Origin: JAYVIQ01 sp043770215
GTDB lineage: Bacteria > Bacteroidota > Bacteroidia > Cytophagales > JAAEPT01
DNA: 19,647 bases
Assembly: GCA_043770215.1 (NCBI GenBank)
Contig: JAYVIQ010000058.1
Location: 1-19,647 of the forward strand
Reading direction: 5' to 3'
Shown here one piece after another: positions 7,406 through 14,695 of this stretch (positions within the stretch are counted from its first letter, which is position 1; every line of letters begins with the position of its first letter). Made by a program: the position numbers and the translations under genes. The notes beneath the pieces were generated by a model, which ran no database searches, had not been told where the DNA came from, and was given only the letters and a program-made list of their open reading frames with translations.

Positions 7406-8222
7406 TTTCTTCCATTGCCAAATGATTATAATCGCCCATAAGCCTATGTAAAAATACAATTGGCTCATCAATATAATCAATCTCAAGAAACTCTTGAGCT
7501 TTGTCTGACAATTTTTTTATATACTTTGTATCTTTGGTTTTGGAGTAGTATTCTAGTGTTTCCTTTATCAATCGTACATCTTTGTCAGAAAGTTTTAACA
7601 CATTATGGTACTTTACTTCATAATTTGAAGGTGTTTTTTTTAATATTGTGTCTGCCAAAGAAAATCCACTACTTCTTTTTACTACCGCAGTTCCAGCTAA
7701 AAAATCACCTATTCGTTGTCCATTCTTATTTATTGAAATACTTAAAATAGCAAAAATACCAATTGGTATAGCTAAAAAAACATTCAGTACATTAGTTAGT
7801 TCTTTTGGGAATACATCTGAAACTAACATAATAATAATGTAGTTTCCGTAATTGTCTATTGGTTTCATTAGCCATCGAACAGCATATTCTTGAAATCCAG
7901 CGGGCTCTCCATTTATTTTTATTACTTGAATTTTCAATAGCATTTTACCAGGCGTTTTTCCAGAATTAAATACCTCAAAAAATAGATCGTAAAAGAAAAT
8001 AGGGGAATAAACAAAAATGTTTGTTAAAAATTCATAAAGGATAAGGTTTTTTTCTGTATTAAACACATTTAAAAACTCAAAACTAGTAAATTTTGTAAGG
8101 GCAAAGAAATACAAAAACAATATAAAAACATCTATAAAAAAAGCTGCGATTCGCTCAAAAGTAGTAGCCGTAGCCCATTCTAAAATTACATTTTGATTAG
8201 TTTCTATTTTTATTGAGGGCAT
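7392..8222 (-). CDS. RDD family membrane protein
   Basis: This is a 276-residue protein with an RDD domain in the first 180 residues and a soluble C-terminal tail of about 90 residues. The family-defining residues are visible: R24 and D31 in ATTFERIAAFFIDVF, the GKTPGKMLLKIQV loop between membrane segments, and the later Asp in QRIGDFLAGTAVVKR. About four hydrophobic segments are present (roughly 26-46, 60-82, 120-140 and 148-168). It starts at ATG 8220-8222 and is transcribed away from the SpoIIM-like gene across a 136-base divergent gap. RDD and SpoIIM-like proteins are frequent neighbours in MoxR/DUF58 clusters, so I infer that it belongs to that module. RDD proteins have been linked to ion transport in some bacteria, but the function here is unknown. 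Confidence 0.9.
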   Translation of the reverse strand: MPSIKIETNQNVILEWATATTFERIAAFFIDVFILFLYFFALTKFTSFEFLNVFNTEKNLILYEFLTNIFVYSPIFFYDLFFEVFNSGKTPGKMLLKIQVIKINGEPAGFQEYAVRWLMKPIDNYGNYIIIMLVSDVFPKELTNVLNVFLAIPIGIFAILSISINKNGQRIGDFLAGTAVVKRSSGFSLADTILKKTPSNYEVKYHNVLKLSDKDVRLIKETLEYYSKTKDTKYIKKLSDKAQEFLEIDYIDEPIVFLHRLMGDYNHLAMEENGRN

Positions 8223-8266
8223 TTGTTATACTTTTTTTTTTAGCCTACTGTACTTCCTAATAATTT

Positions 8267-8274
8267 TAGATTTG
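8267..8274 (+). promoter_or_regulatory. Possible -7 box for the SpoIIM-MoxR operon
   Basis: TAGATTTG matches the Bacteroidota -7 consensus TAnnTTTG exactly and lies 84 bases before the SpoIIM-like start codon in the divergent gap. A proper TTTG at the -33 position is not seen at 19-21 bases spacing (only ACTG about 16 bases upstream), so the call rests on one half-site plus position. Confidence 0.35.
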
Positions 8275-8288
8275 TAAATATTGATAAT

Positions 8289-8296
8289 CAAAACTA
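8289..8296 (-). promoter_or_regulatory. Possible -7 box for the RDD-M16 block
   Basis: On the minus strand this reads TAGTTTTG, an exact match to TAnnTTTG, 66 bases before the RDD start codon. The nearest TTTG upstream is 34 bases away, too far for a standard -33 element. It faces the plus-strand candidate at 8267-8274, so the two polymerases would compete for the same DNA. Confidence 0.3.
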
Positions 8297-8358
8297 ATCA
8301 CTAGGGTGTACTATTTCTATTTTTTTTACTCAAAGTTTTAGCTAATTTAGAAAAACTT

Positions 8359-9333
8359 ATGAGAGAGGCTGTATTCTTACGTACAAATGAACTTAAATGG
8401 TTGGCAATAGAAAATAAAATTATCAATAATTTTGATTTTACTACCGATGAGCTCGTACAAAATTATACTGACTTAACTTCGGATTTATCTTATGCTAAGT
8501 CTAACTATCCAAGCAGTAAAACAGTCAATTACCTAAATCAATTGTGTTCTCGTTTGTACTCAGGTATGTATGTAAAAGATACTACTTGGAAAAACAAGAT
8601 TCTTTATTTTTGGAAGTATGATTTGCCAAAACAATTTTTTTTGGCAAGAAAACAGTTGTTGGTTTCTTTCATTATTTTCTTTGTCTCTTTTATGATTGGA
8701 GTGGTTTCTACTCACTATGAACCTATATTTGCAAATATTGTACTTAGCGAAGAATACGTAAATATGACACTAGAAAACATAAAAAAAGGAGATCCAACGG
8801 CTGTTTATAAAGGTCATGATAGTGGGTATAGCTTTATGTACATAACATTAAATAATATTAAAGTTTCTTTGTTAACTTTTATTTCCGGGTTATTTTTAGG
8901 CATAGGCTCTTATTTTATTTTGTTTAAAAATGGTGTAATGGTTGGTGCTTTTCAGCATTTTTTTTATGCGAAAGGTGTTTTTTTAACTTCTTTTTTATCC
9001 ATTTGGATTCATGGCACAATAGAAATAAGTTCAATCATCATGTCTGGTGCAGCAGGAATAGTTATGGGCAACAGTTTTCTTTTTCCTCATGCTCACACAC
9101 GATGGGAAAACCTAAAAATTGGAGCTAGGAGAGGGGCTAAAATGGCATTGGGTTTGGTTCCTTTATTTATTTTGGCTGGTTTTTTAGAGTCATTTGTTAC
9201 AAGACATTCAGAATGGCATCCAGTAATAAAAGGTGGTATTATTGGTGTAAGTTTATTATTTATACTTTATTATTTTGTTATTTACCCTTACAGATTGTAC
9301 AAAAACCTTGATTTTTCAGATTATGAAGATTAG
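8359..9333 (+). CDS. SpoIIM-like (stage II sporulation protein M family) membrane protein
   Basis: This is a 324-residue integral membrane protein. The first 95 residues are soluble and helical. A first membrane segment lies near 100-121 (SFIIFFVSFMIGVVS), followed by an extracytoplasmic loop, then several segments between about 165 and 310. IWIHGTIEISSIIMSGAAG is the recognisable SpoIIM signature, with a conserved HGxxE. The name comes from Bacillus engulfment, but this organism type does not sporulate, and in Bacteroidota the family is a standard partner of MoxR/DUF58 genes. It is the first gene of the plus-strand block, and the next gene's likely ATG overlaps its end by 11 bases. Function is unknown. 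Confidence 0.9.
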   Translation: MREAVFLRTNELKWLAIENKIINNFDFTTDELVQNYTDLTSDLSYAKSNYPSSKTVNYLNQLCSRLYSGMYVKDTTWKNKILYFWKYDLPKQFFLARKQLLVSFIIFFVSFMIGVVSTHYEPIFANIVLSEEYVNMTLENIKKGDPTAVYKGHDSGYSFMYITLNNIKVSLLTFISGLFLGIGSYFILFKNGVMVGAFQHFFYAKGVFLTSFLSIWIHGTIEISSIIMSGAAGIVMGNSFLFPHAHTRWENLKIGARRGAKMALGLVPLFILAGFLESFVTRHSEWHPVIKGGIIGVSLLFILYYFVIYPYRLYKNLDFSDYED

Positions 9334-10015
9334 GTTTTACATGCCATTGGTTTTTGTATTGTTCGCTCTTTTTTTTGGAGTGAGCACTAATTTGTTTGCT
9401 TCAAATAATCCAATTGCACCTTCTGATTTAAAAACATTAGAGAATAAAAGAGAATTTGATTACTTCAATTCGTATCAAAAAATGAAAAATAGGAATGATG
9501 TACATTTGCCATCTAAAACTCCCTCTGCTTTTCTTTGGCTAATAAATTTTTTGGGTAAATTAATCCCTATTTTATTTGTTTCATTGTTTGTGCTTGTAGC
9601 ACTTTTTATTTTGTATTCTATTTTGGTTAATAATAGGTTTTCTAAGTACCTTATTAAATCTAGAAAAAATGATGTAGTTCACACATTAACCGAAATGAAT
9701 GAAGAAGAAATAAGTGAAAATAATTTTGATTACTTAATTCTACAAGCAGAAAAAGATGCGGATTATAGACTGATTTTGAGAATGATGTACTTAAAAATTT
9801 TACAATTATTACATGCAAAAAGCTATATTATATACAAAAAAAATAAAACGAATTATGAGTATGGGAATGAAATTAATAATCTCCAAATAAGGGAAGAATT
9901 TTTATGGATATCTGCTCATTTTGATTGGCTATGCTATGGTAAAACAAGTATAGATCAAGAAAAATTTCAAATTTTAGAACCTTTGTTTAAGAAATTCATA
10001 CATCAGTTTGATTAA
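9323..10015 (+). CDS. DUF4129-type membrane protein
   Basis: From the ATG at 9323 the product is 230 residues: a signal peptide (about 1-27, hydrophobic core MPLVFVLFALFFGVST, ending FASNN), an extracytoplasmic segment of about 40 residues, one membrane span near 77-102, and a cytoplasmic C-terminal domain. That domain carries the pattern of DUF4129 proteins (DADYRLILRMMYLKILQLL and, near the end, FDWLCYG). An earlier in-frame start at 9275 would add 16 residues lying wholly inside the SpoIIM gene and would bury the signal peptide, so I reject it. The chosen ATG gives an 11-base overlap with SpoIIM, and the next gene overlaps this one by eight bases. In such clusters DUF4129 proteins are usually paired with DUF4350 and MoxR; the role is unknown. 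Confidence 0.8.
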   Translation: MKIRFYMPLVFVLFALFFGVSTNLFASNNPIAPSDLKTLENKREFDYFNSYQKMKNRNDVHLPSKTPSAFLWLINFLGKLIPILFVSLFVLVALFILYSILVNNRFSKYLIKSRKNDVVHTLTEMNEEEISENNFDYLILQAEKDADYRLILRMMYLKILQLLHAKSYIIYKKNKTNYEYGNEINNLQIREEFLWISAHFDWLCYGKTSIDQEKFQILEPLFKKFIHQFD

Positions 10016-11261
10016 GAAAGAAAGAATATATTTTGTTGTCTTTTTGGTTTTCTTCTATTGCCTTTGTGGGTGTGAACAAAAATTAGATTGGAACCCAGAT
10101 TACAGAAGGCAAAATCCGCAACCTTATGGCGCTAAAGCTTTGTATGATTTGTTTTTATTGAATAAAAGTGCAAAAACTGAATTGCTTGAAGTTGGTGAAA
10201 AAATAAGCGACAAACTTCCAAAAGCTTTAAGAGATTCTTTAGGGCCTTTAAATTTTAGTGAAATGAATTTGCTACCTGTAAATAGCATTCAGGCAAGTAA
10301 TTTTTTTATGGTTAGAGATTTTATAGAGCTCTCTGACAATGATTTAAAAGCATTACATTTGTTTTTGTTGCAAGGCGGTCATGTGCTTTTGTCAGCCAAT
10401 ACATTCAGCAAAAACATACTAGAAAATTTCAAATTTAATAATAAAGAAACAAAATTTTCAGACTATGATACTGCTTTGTACAATGCACCTACTACTACGT
10501 TCTTATGGAATGAAAAGGGGTTTTCAAAAAAATATGTGGTCAGAAAATGGAGTAGCAATGAACAGTTATTTGATTTTGAAAAAGGTTATAGGTCTATTTT
10601 AATTAATGAAAACAATGAAATTCAGGCGATTAGAAAGAATATTGGTTTAGGAGAATTAACTATTTGTTGTGCACCCAAATTATTTACAAACATCACATTA
10701 TTGTATCAATGCCCAGAAATTGTTCAAAAATTTTACAATAATAAGCCAAACAAAGTAAATTATTGGGCCAATGAATATTATGCTCAAGATTCAGATTTTA
10801 AATCTAGCGACAGAAGCTTATTGATGTTTATAAAAAAGTACAAAGAACTTAAATGGGCATGGTATTTATTTTTATTTGGAGGAATATTGTTTGTTTTAAA
10901 TTACATGAGAAGGGTACAAAACCCTGTATCTAAGCTCCAACCCAAACGCAATAAAACGTTAGATTTTGTAAAATCAGTGGCTATGTTGTATCAAAAATCA
11001 TCTGATAATAAGAGCATTATAAGAAAAAAAATTGACATGTTTAACTGTTTTCTTTTTGACAAATTTGATATAAAAAGACAAATGGCAAATGAAGAAAAAG
11101 CTCAAATTCTTTTTCTAAAATCTAATAAAGATATGACAGAGCAAGAGATTTTGAGTTCATTAGTGTATATTCAAGAACAATACCTAGCTCAAAAAGTTAG
11201 CAATAAAACATTTGTAGAAACATTTTTGAAAATAGAAAAAATTAAAAAGAATAATCTATAG
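10008..11261 (+). CDS. DUF4350-type protein, possible lipoprotein
   Basis: This is a 417-residue protein with a hydrophobic N-terminus (about 8-21) ending LCGC at 19-22, which resembles a lipobox although Cys at -2 is unusual. The segment PYGAKALYDL (about 39-48) and the following globular part match what I know of DUF4350, a GATase-like extracytoplasmic fold. A membrane span lies near 284-299 (WYLFLFGGILFVLNY), followed by a basic cytoplasmic tail of about 115 residues. The start is a TTG at 10008-10010, eight bases before the end of the DUF4129 gene. No ATG lies near the signal sequence, and a later ATG would delete it. MoxR begins four bases after its stop. Possession of both a lipobox-like Cys and a membrane span makes the true topology uncertain. 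Confidence 0.78.
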   Translation: MIKKERIYFVVFLVFFYCLCGCEQKLDWNPDYRRQNPQPYGAKALYDLFLLNKSAKTELLEVGEKISDKLPKALRDSLGPLNFSEMNLLPVNSIQASNFFMVRDFIELSDNDLKALHLFLLQGGHVLLSANTFSKNILENFKFNNKETKFSDYDTALYNAPTTTFLWNEKGFSKKYVVRKWSSNEQLFDFEKGYRSILINENNEIQAIRKNIGLGELTICCAPKLFTNITLLYQCPEIVQKFYNNKPNKVNYWANEYYAQDSDFKSSDRSLLMFIKKYKELKWAWYLFLFGGILFVLNYMRRVQNPVSKLQPKRNKTLDFVKSVAMLYQKSSDNKSIIRKKIDMFNCFLFDKFDIKRQMANEEKAQILFLKSNKDMTEQEILSSLVYIQEQYLAQKVSNKTFVETFLKIEKIKKNNL

Positions 11262-11265
11262 AATT

Positions 11266-12273
11266 ATGGAAAATATAAACCAAGATTTAGCGCACCAAGA
11301 AATATCAAATGCTCAAAATAACGCTGATTTTTTCCAACTTAGCCAAGATATAGCTGCTTTAAGGGTTGAAATTGGGAAAGTAATTGTAGGGCAAGAAAAA
11401 GCAATTGAGTTAATTATTGTTGCAATATTAACAGATGGACATGTGTTATTAGAAGGTGTTCCTGGAGTTGCAAAAACGCTTATTGCTAACTTAGTAGCCA
11501 AAACCATTTCTACAGATTTTAAAAGAATTCAATTTACACCAGATCTTATGCCATCTGATGTTACAGGAACATCTATTTTTAACAGCAAAACATCTGAATT
11601 TGAATTTAAAAAAGGCCCTATTTTTTCTAACATTGTTTTGATTGATGAAATAAATAGATCACCAGCTAAAACACAAGCTTCGTTGTTTGAAGTTATGCAA
11701 GAAAGACAAGTTACTGTAGACGGAATTACAATGCCTATGAGTTACCCGTTCTTGATAATTGCCACTCAAAATCCCGTTGAACAAGAAGGCACTTATCAAT
11801 TGCCAGAGGCTCAGCTAGATAGATTTATGTTTAAAATAAATATAGGTTACCCAAGTTTGGAACAGGAGATAGAAATACTCAACAGGAAAAACAGCACGAA
11901 TGATCAACAAGAATTAAAGTTAATTAACCCCATTTTAAATCCTGAAAAAATAAAACAATACCGCTCACAAATTTCTAATATTCAAATCAATAATGCATTA
12001 ATAAAATACATTGCTAAAATAGTAAATGCTACTAGAAAAAATAAAAGCCTGTATTTAGGAGCTTCTCCAAGAGCTTCTATAGCCTTGCTAAATGGAGCCA
12101 AAGCTTTAGCCGCAGTACATGGAAGAAATTTTGTGACTCCAGAAGAAATAAAATTTTTAGCTCCTTCTGTGTTAGATCATAGGATTGTATTGTCTCCCGA
12201 GCGTGAAATGGAAGGGGTCACCAAATCTGAAGTAGTAGAAGAAATTGTTAATAGTGTAGAAATCCCAAGATAA
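11266..12273 (+). CDS. MoxR family AAA+ ATPase
   Basis: This is a 335-residue AAA+ ATPase of the MoxR group. The P-loop GVPGVAKT is at 64-71, with the preceding VGQEKAIE (41-48) typical of the family. TPDLMPSDVTG (91-101), Walker B VLIDEINRSP (124-133) and FEVMQERQVTVDG follow. The sensor-1 region IATQNPVEQEGTYQLPEAQLD and the C-terminal lid with ASPRAS are also present. It lies four bases after the DUF4350 gene and four before the DUF58 gene, the standard MoxR-DUF58 pairing. MoxR ATPases are thought to act as chaperones that help assemble or activate VWA-type or metal-dependent complexes; the client here is probably the DUF58 protein. Confidence 0.95.
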   Translation: MENINQDLAHQEISNAQNNADFFQLSQDIAALRVEIGKVIVGQEKAIELIIVAILTDGHVLLEGVPGVAKTLIANLVAKTISTDFKRIQFTPDLMPSDVTGTSIFNSKTSEFEFKKGPIFSNIVLIDEINRSPAKTQASLFEVMQERQVTVDGITMPMSYPFLIIATQNPVEQEGTYQLPEAQLDRFMFKINIGYPSLEQEIEILNRKNSTNDQQELKLINPILNPEKIKQYRSQISNIQINNALIKYIAKIVNATRKNKSLYLGASPRASIALLNGAKALAAVHGRNFVTPEEIKFLAPSVLDHRIVLSPEREMEGVTKSEVVEEIVNSVEIPR

Positions 12274-12277
12274 ATCT

Positions 12278-13600
12278 ATGCGTAACTATTATTTTAACAA
12301 ACTTTTTTTCTGGCTGTTTTTTGGAATAGTAGTTTTGTTTGCAATTTCTTTTCTATTCAAATTTCTTTTTGCTATAGCTCAAACGTGTCTTTTTATGTTG
12401 TTTGTAGTTTCTTTGGTAGATCTTTTATTACTATCTACACCCTTAAACCCATTTGAATATGAGCGTATAGTACCATCAAAATTATCTAATGGTGATGAAA
12501 ATGAACTAATTATAACTATTAAATCATCTTATAGGTATAAAACTAACCTTATTGTTTTAGATGATTTACCTTATCAACTTCAACTTTTTAATTACAGGCA
12601 TAAAATAAGTATTCTTCCCTTTCAAAAAAAACAATTGATTTATGTGTTAAACCCAAAAGAAAGAGGGGTATACGTTTTTGGTAACTCATATATACTTGCA
12701 AGTTCTCAAATTGGTTTACTGCAAAAAAGACATGTTATCACTCATCACCAAGAGGCAGCTTGCTACCCTTCTTTTTTGCAACTAAAAAAGTATGCTTTTC
12801 TAGCCATTACAAACAAACTAACCTTAGCAGGCACAAAAAAAATAAGATCATTAGAGCAGAATACAGAATTTTCAGAAATAAGAGAATATAACCAAGGAGA
12901 TGATTTTAAGCATATAAATTGGAAATCTACTGCAAGAAAAAATGCATTTTTTGTAAACCAATATCAAGCAGAGAAAGCTCAAAATATTTATTGCATTATA
13001 GATAAAAGTAGGTCTATGAAAATGCCTTTTAATGGTCAGACATTGTTAGATTATGCAATTAATGCATCTTTAGTATTGTGCAACGTAGCCATAAAAAAAG
13101 AAGATAGAGCCGGAATTTTATCTTTTTCTAGAACACCAGATGGTTTTTTGAAAGCAGATAGAAAAGCACATACCATGCACTATATTTCTAATGAGTTATA
13201 TAAAATAGGGACTGGGTTTTTAGAAAGTGATTTTGGTAGGCTATATAAGTTTCTTAATCATAAAATAAAGCAAAGAAGTTTGCTACTTTTGTTTACAAAT
13301 TTTGATACCTACAATGCCTATGAGCGACAAGAAAAATACATTAGAGCTATTGCTAAAAAACACAAACTACTCCTTATTTTTTTTGAAAACAGTGAAATAA
13401 TTAAAAAAATGGATACTCCACCCACTACAATTGCTTCTTATTATGAGCATACTATTGCAGAACAATTGGTGAATGAAAAAAGAAATATACTCAAAGCACT
13501 AAGTAAATACGGTATTCAAGCCATAATAACAAAGCCAGAAAACCTAACAGTGAGTGCTGTAAACTCTTATTTGAACATCAAAAATAAAGGGAATATATAG
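12278..13600 (+). CDS. DUF58 domain protein with VWA-like fold
   Basis: This is a 440-residue protein with two membrane segments at the N-terminus (about 8-27 and 29-53), an extracytoplasmic or beta-rich middle, and a C-terminal DUF58 region. The DUF58 signature is seen as IREYNQGDDFKHINWKSTAR (201-220). A MIDAS-like DxSxS follows at 242-246 (IIDKSRSMKMP), consistent with the von Willebrand A-like fold proposed for this family. No other domain is visible. It follows moxR by four bases and is the presumed client or partner of that ATPase. After it comes a 60-base gap to lpxK. Function in Bacteroidota is undefined; related Bat proteins were linked to aerotolerance in Bacteroides, but this cluster is not the full Bat set. 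Confidence 0.92.
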   Translation: MRNYYFNKLFFWLFFGIVVLFAISFLFKFLFAIAQTCLFMLFVVSLVDLLLLSTPLNPFEYERIVPSKLSNGDENELIITIKSSYRYKTNLIVLDDLPYQLQLFNYRHKISILPFQKKQLIYVLNPKERGVYVFGNSYILASSQIGLLQKRHVITHHQEAACYPSFLQLKKYAFLAITNKLTLAGTKKIRSLEQNTEFSEIREYNQGDDFKHINWKSTARKNAFFVNQYQAEKAQNIYCIIDKSRSMKMPFNGQTLLDYAINASLVLCNVAIKKEDRAGILSFSRTPDGFLKADRKAHTMHYISNELYKIGTGFLESDFGRLYKFLNHKIKQRSLLLLFTNFDTYNAYERQEKYIRAIAKKHKLLLIFFENSEIIKKMDTPPTTIASYYEHTIAEQLVNEKRNILKALSKYGIQAIITKPENLTVSAVNSYLNIKNKGNI

Positions 13601-13623
13601 TTATAAAAAACATAGGAGTGTTT

Positions 13624-13650
13624 ATGAAACCAAATAACATTAATATTTAA
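13624..13650 (+). other. Possible 8-codon leader peptide before lpxK
   Basis: ATG at 13624 opens an 8-codon frame (MKPNNINI, stop TAA at 13648-13650) that ends ten bases before the lpxK start. It is preceded by AGGAG (13614-13618) at good Shine-Dalgarno spacing, which is unusual in a window where most starts lack one. It may be chance, or a short leader that sets translation of lpxK. Confidence 0.2.
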
Positions 13651-13660
13651 AGTAAAATCC

Positions 13661-14695
13661 ATGGTTAAAAAAATTAAGTTTCTGCTTTTTCCTTTTTCCA
13701 TTTTATATGATATTGTCACCAGATTAAGAAATCATTTATATACAATAGAATACAGAAAATCAGTCCAATTTGATAGGCTTACCATAGGTGTTGGTAATTT
13801 AAGGGTAGGGGGTACAGGCAAAACACCAATTGCTGAATATTTATTGACCCAATTGGTTGTTCATGGATTTGAAGCTTCATATTTGAGTAGAGGATATGGC
13901 AGAAAAACAAAAGGATTTTATTTAGTAAATGAACAAGATTCAATTCTAAAAGTAGGTGATGAGGCCTTGCAAGTAAAACAAAAATTTCCAAACTTGCCAG
14001 TTGCTGTTTGTGAACAAAGAGCAGTAGGTGTGCCATTTTTATTGGCAGAGCACCCAGAAGTAAACGCTATTGTATTAGATGATGTTTTTCAGCATAGATC
14101 AGTAAAACCACATCTTACAATTTTGCTTACAGCGTGCCATGATCTATTTGTACATGATTCAGTCTTGCCAATGGGTATGTTAAGAGAAGCAAGAAAGGGT
14201 GCTTACAGAGCAGATGTGGTCATAGTTACAAAATGCCAATCCTTAAATGAAAATCAAAAGAATACAATTATCTCAGAAATTAGAAGATACTCTCATCCTA
14301 AATCACCTATTTTATTTTCTTCTATAGTATATGCTAAAAAAATATGTGTTCACGGTTTGCCAAATTTAAACGCAAATATATGCCTTTTGAGTGGATTAGC
14401 AGATAATCAGCATTTTTATGAACATGTGCAAAAAGAAAACAGAATAAAAAAATATTATAAATTTAAAGATCATCATAACTTTTCAGAAGAAGAAGTAAAA
14501 GAAATTGCTAATTTTGTAGAGGCTAATGACAATATACCATTAGTAACAACAGAAAAAGATTGGCAAAGATTAAAACATCATATTTCTATACTAGAACAAA
14601 AATCTATTTCAGTATGGGTTATACCAATAACTGTTACTATTTCTCAACCTCAAATACTTTGGCAAAAAATTGTTGATGCACATTCGGACATATAG
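13661..14695 (+). CDS. lpxK: Tetraacyldisaccharide 4'-kinase
   Basis: LpxK phosphorylates the 4' position of the tetraacyldisaccharide to form lipid IVA, the sixth step of lipid A synthesis, on the cytoplasmic face of the inner membrane. The 344-residue protein has a hydrophobic N-terminus (about 1-25) that would contact the membrane and the family P-loop GVGNLRVGGTGKT (43-55). SRGYGRK follows (76-82), then GDEA (99-102) and LDDVFQHR (139-146). The last is close to the common LDDxFQHR, with Val in the variable place. VTTEKDWQRLKH near the C-terminus is also typical. Length is normal. Its last bases overlap the porin start by 20 bases. Presence of lpxK implies a lipid A-bearing outer membrane. 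Confidence 0.96.
   Translation: MVKKIKFLLFPFSILYDIVTRLRNHLYTIEYRKSVQFDRLTIGVGNLRVGGTGKTPIAEYLLTQLVVHGFEASYLSRGYGRKTKGFYLVNEQDSILKVGDEALQVKQKFPNLPVAVCEQRAVGVPFLLAEHPEVNAIVLDDVFQHRSVKPHLTILLTACHDLFVHDSVLPMGMLREARKGAYRADVVIVTKCQSLNENQKNTIISEIRRYSHPKSPILFSSIVYAKKICVHGLPNLNANICLLSGLADNQHFYEHVQKENRIKKYYKFKDHHNFSEEEVKEIANFVEANDNIPLVTTEKDWQRLKHHISILEQKSISVWVIPITVTISQPQILWQKIVDAHSDI

Noticed and set aside
7460..7842. Two plus-strand open frames opposite the RDD gene
   Set aside because: Both are mirror frames of a membrane protein gene, which often gives hydrophobic antisense frames.
9275..9322. Upstream start for the DUF4129 protein
   Set aside because: It would place 16 residues before a normal signal peptide and lie wholly inside the SpoIIM gene.
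11313..11507. Minus-strand open frame inside moxR
   Set aside because: It is antisense to the MoxR P-loop region; the plus-strand frame has full family motifs.
13779..14036. Minus-strand open frame inside lpxK
   Set aside because: It is antisense to the LpxK P-loop region with no independent evidence.
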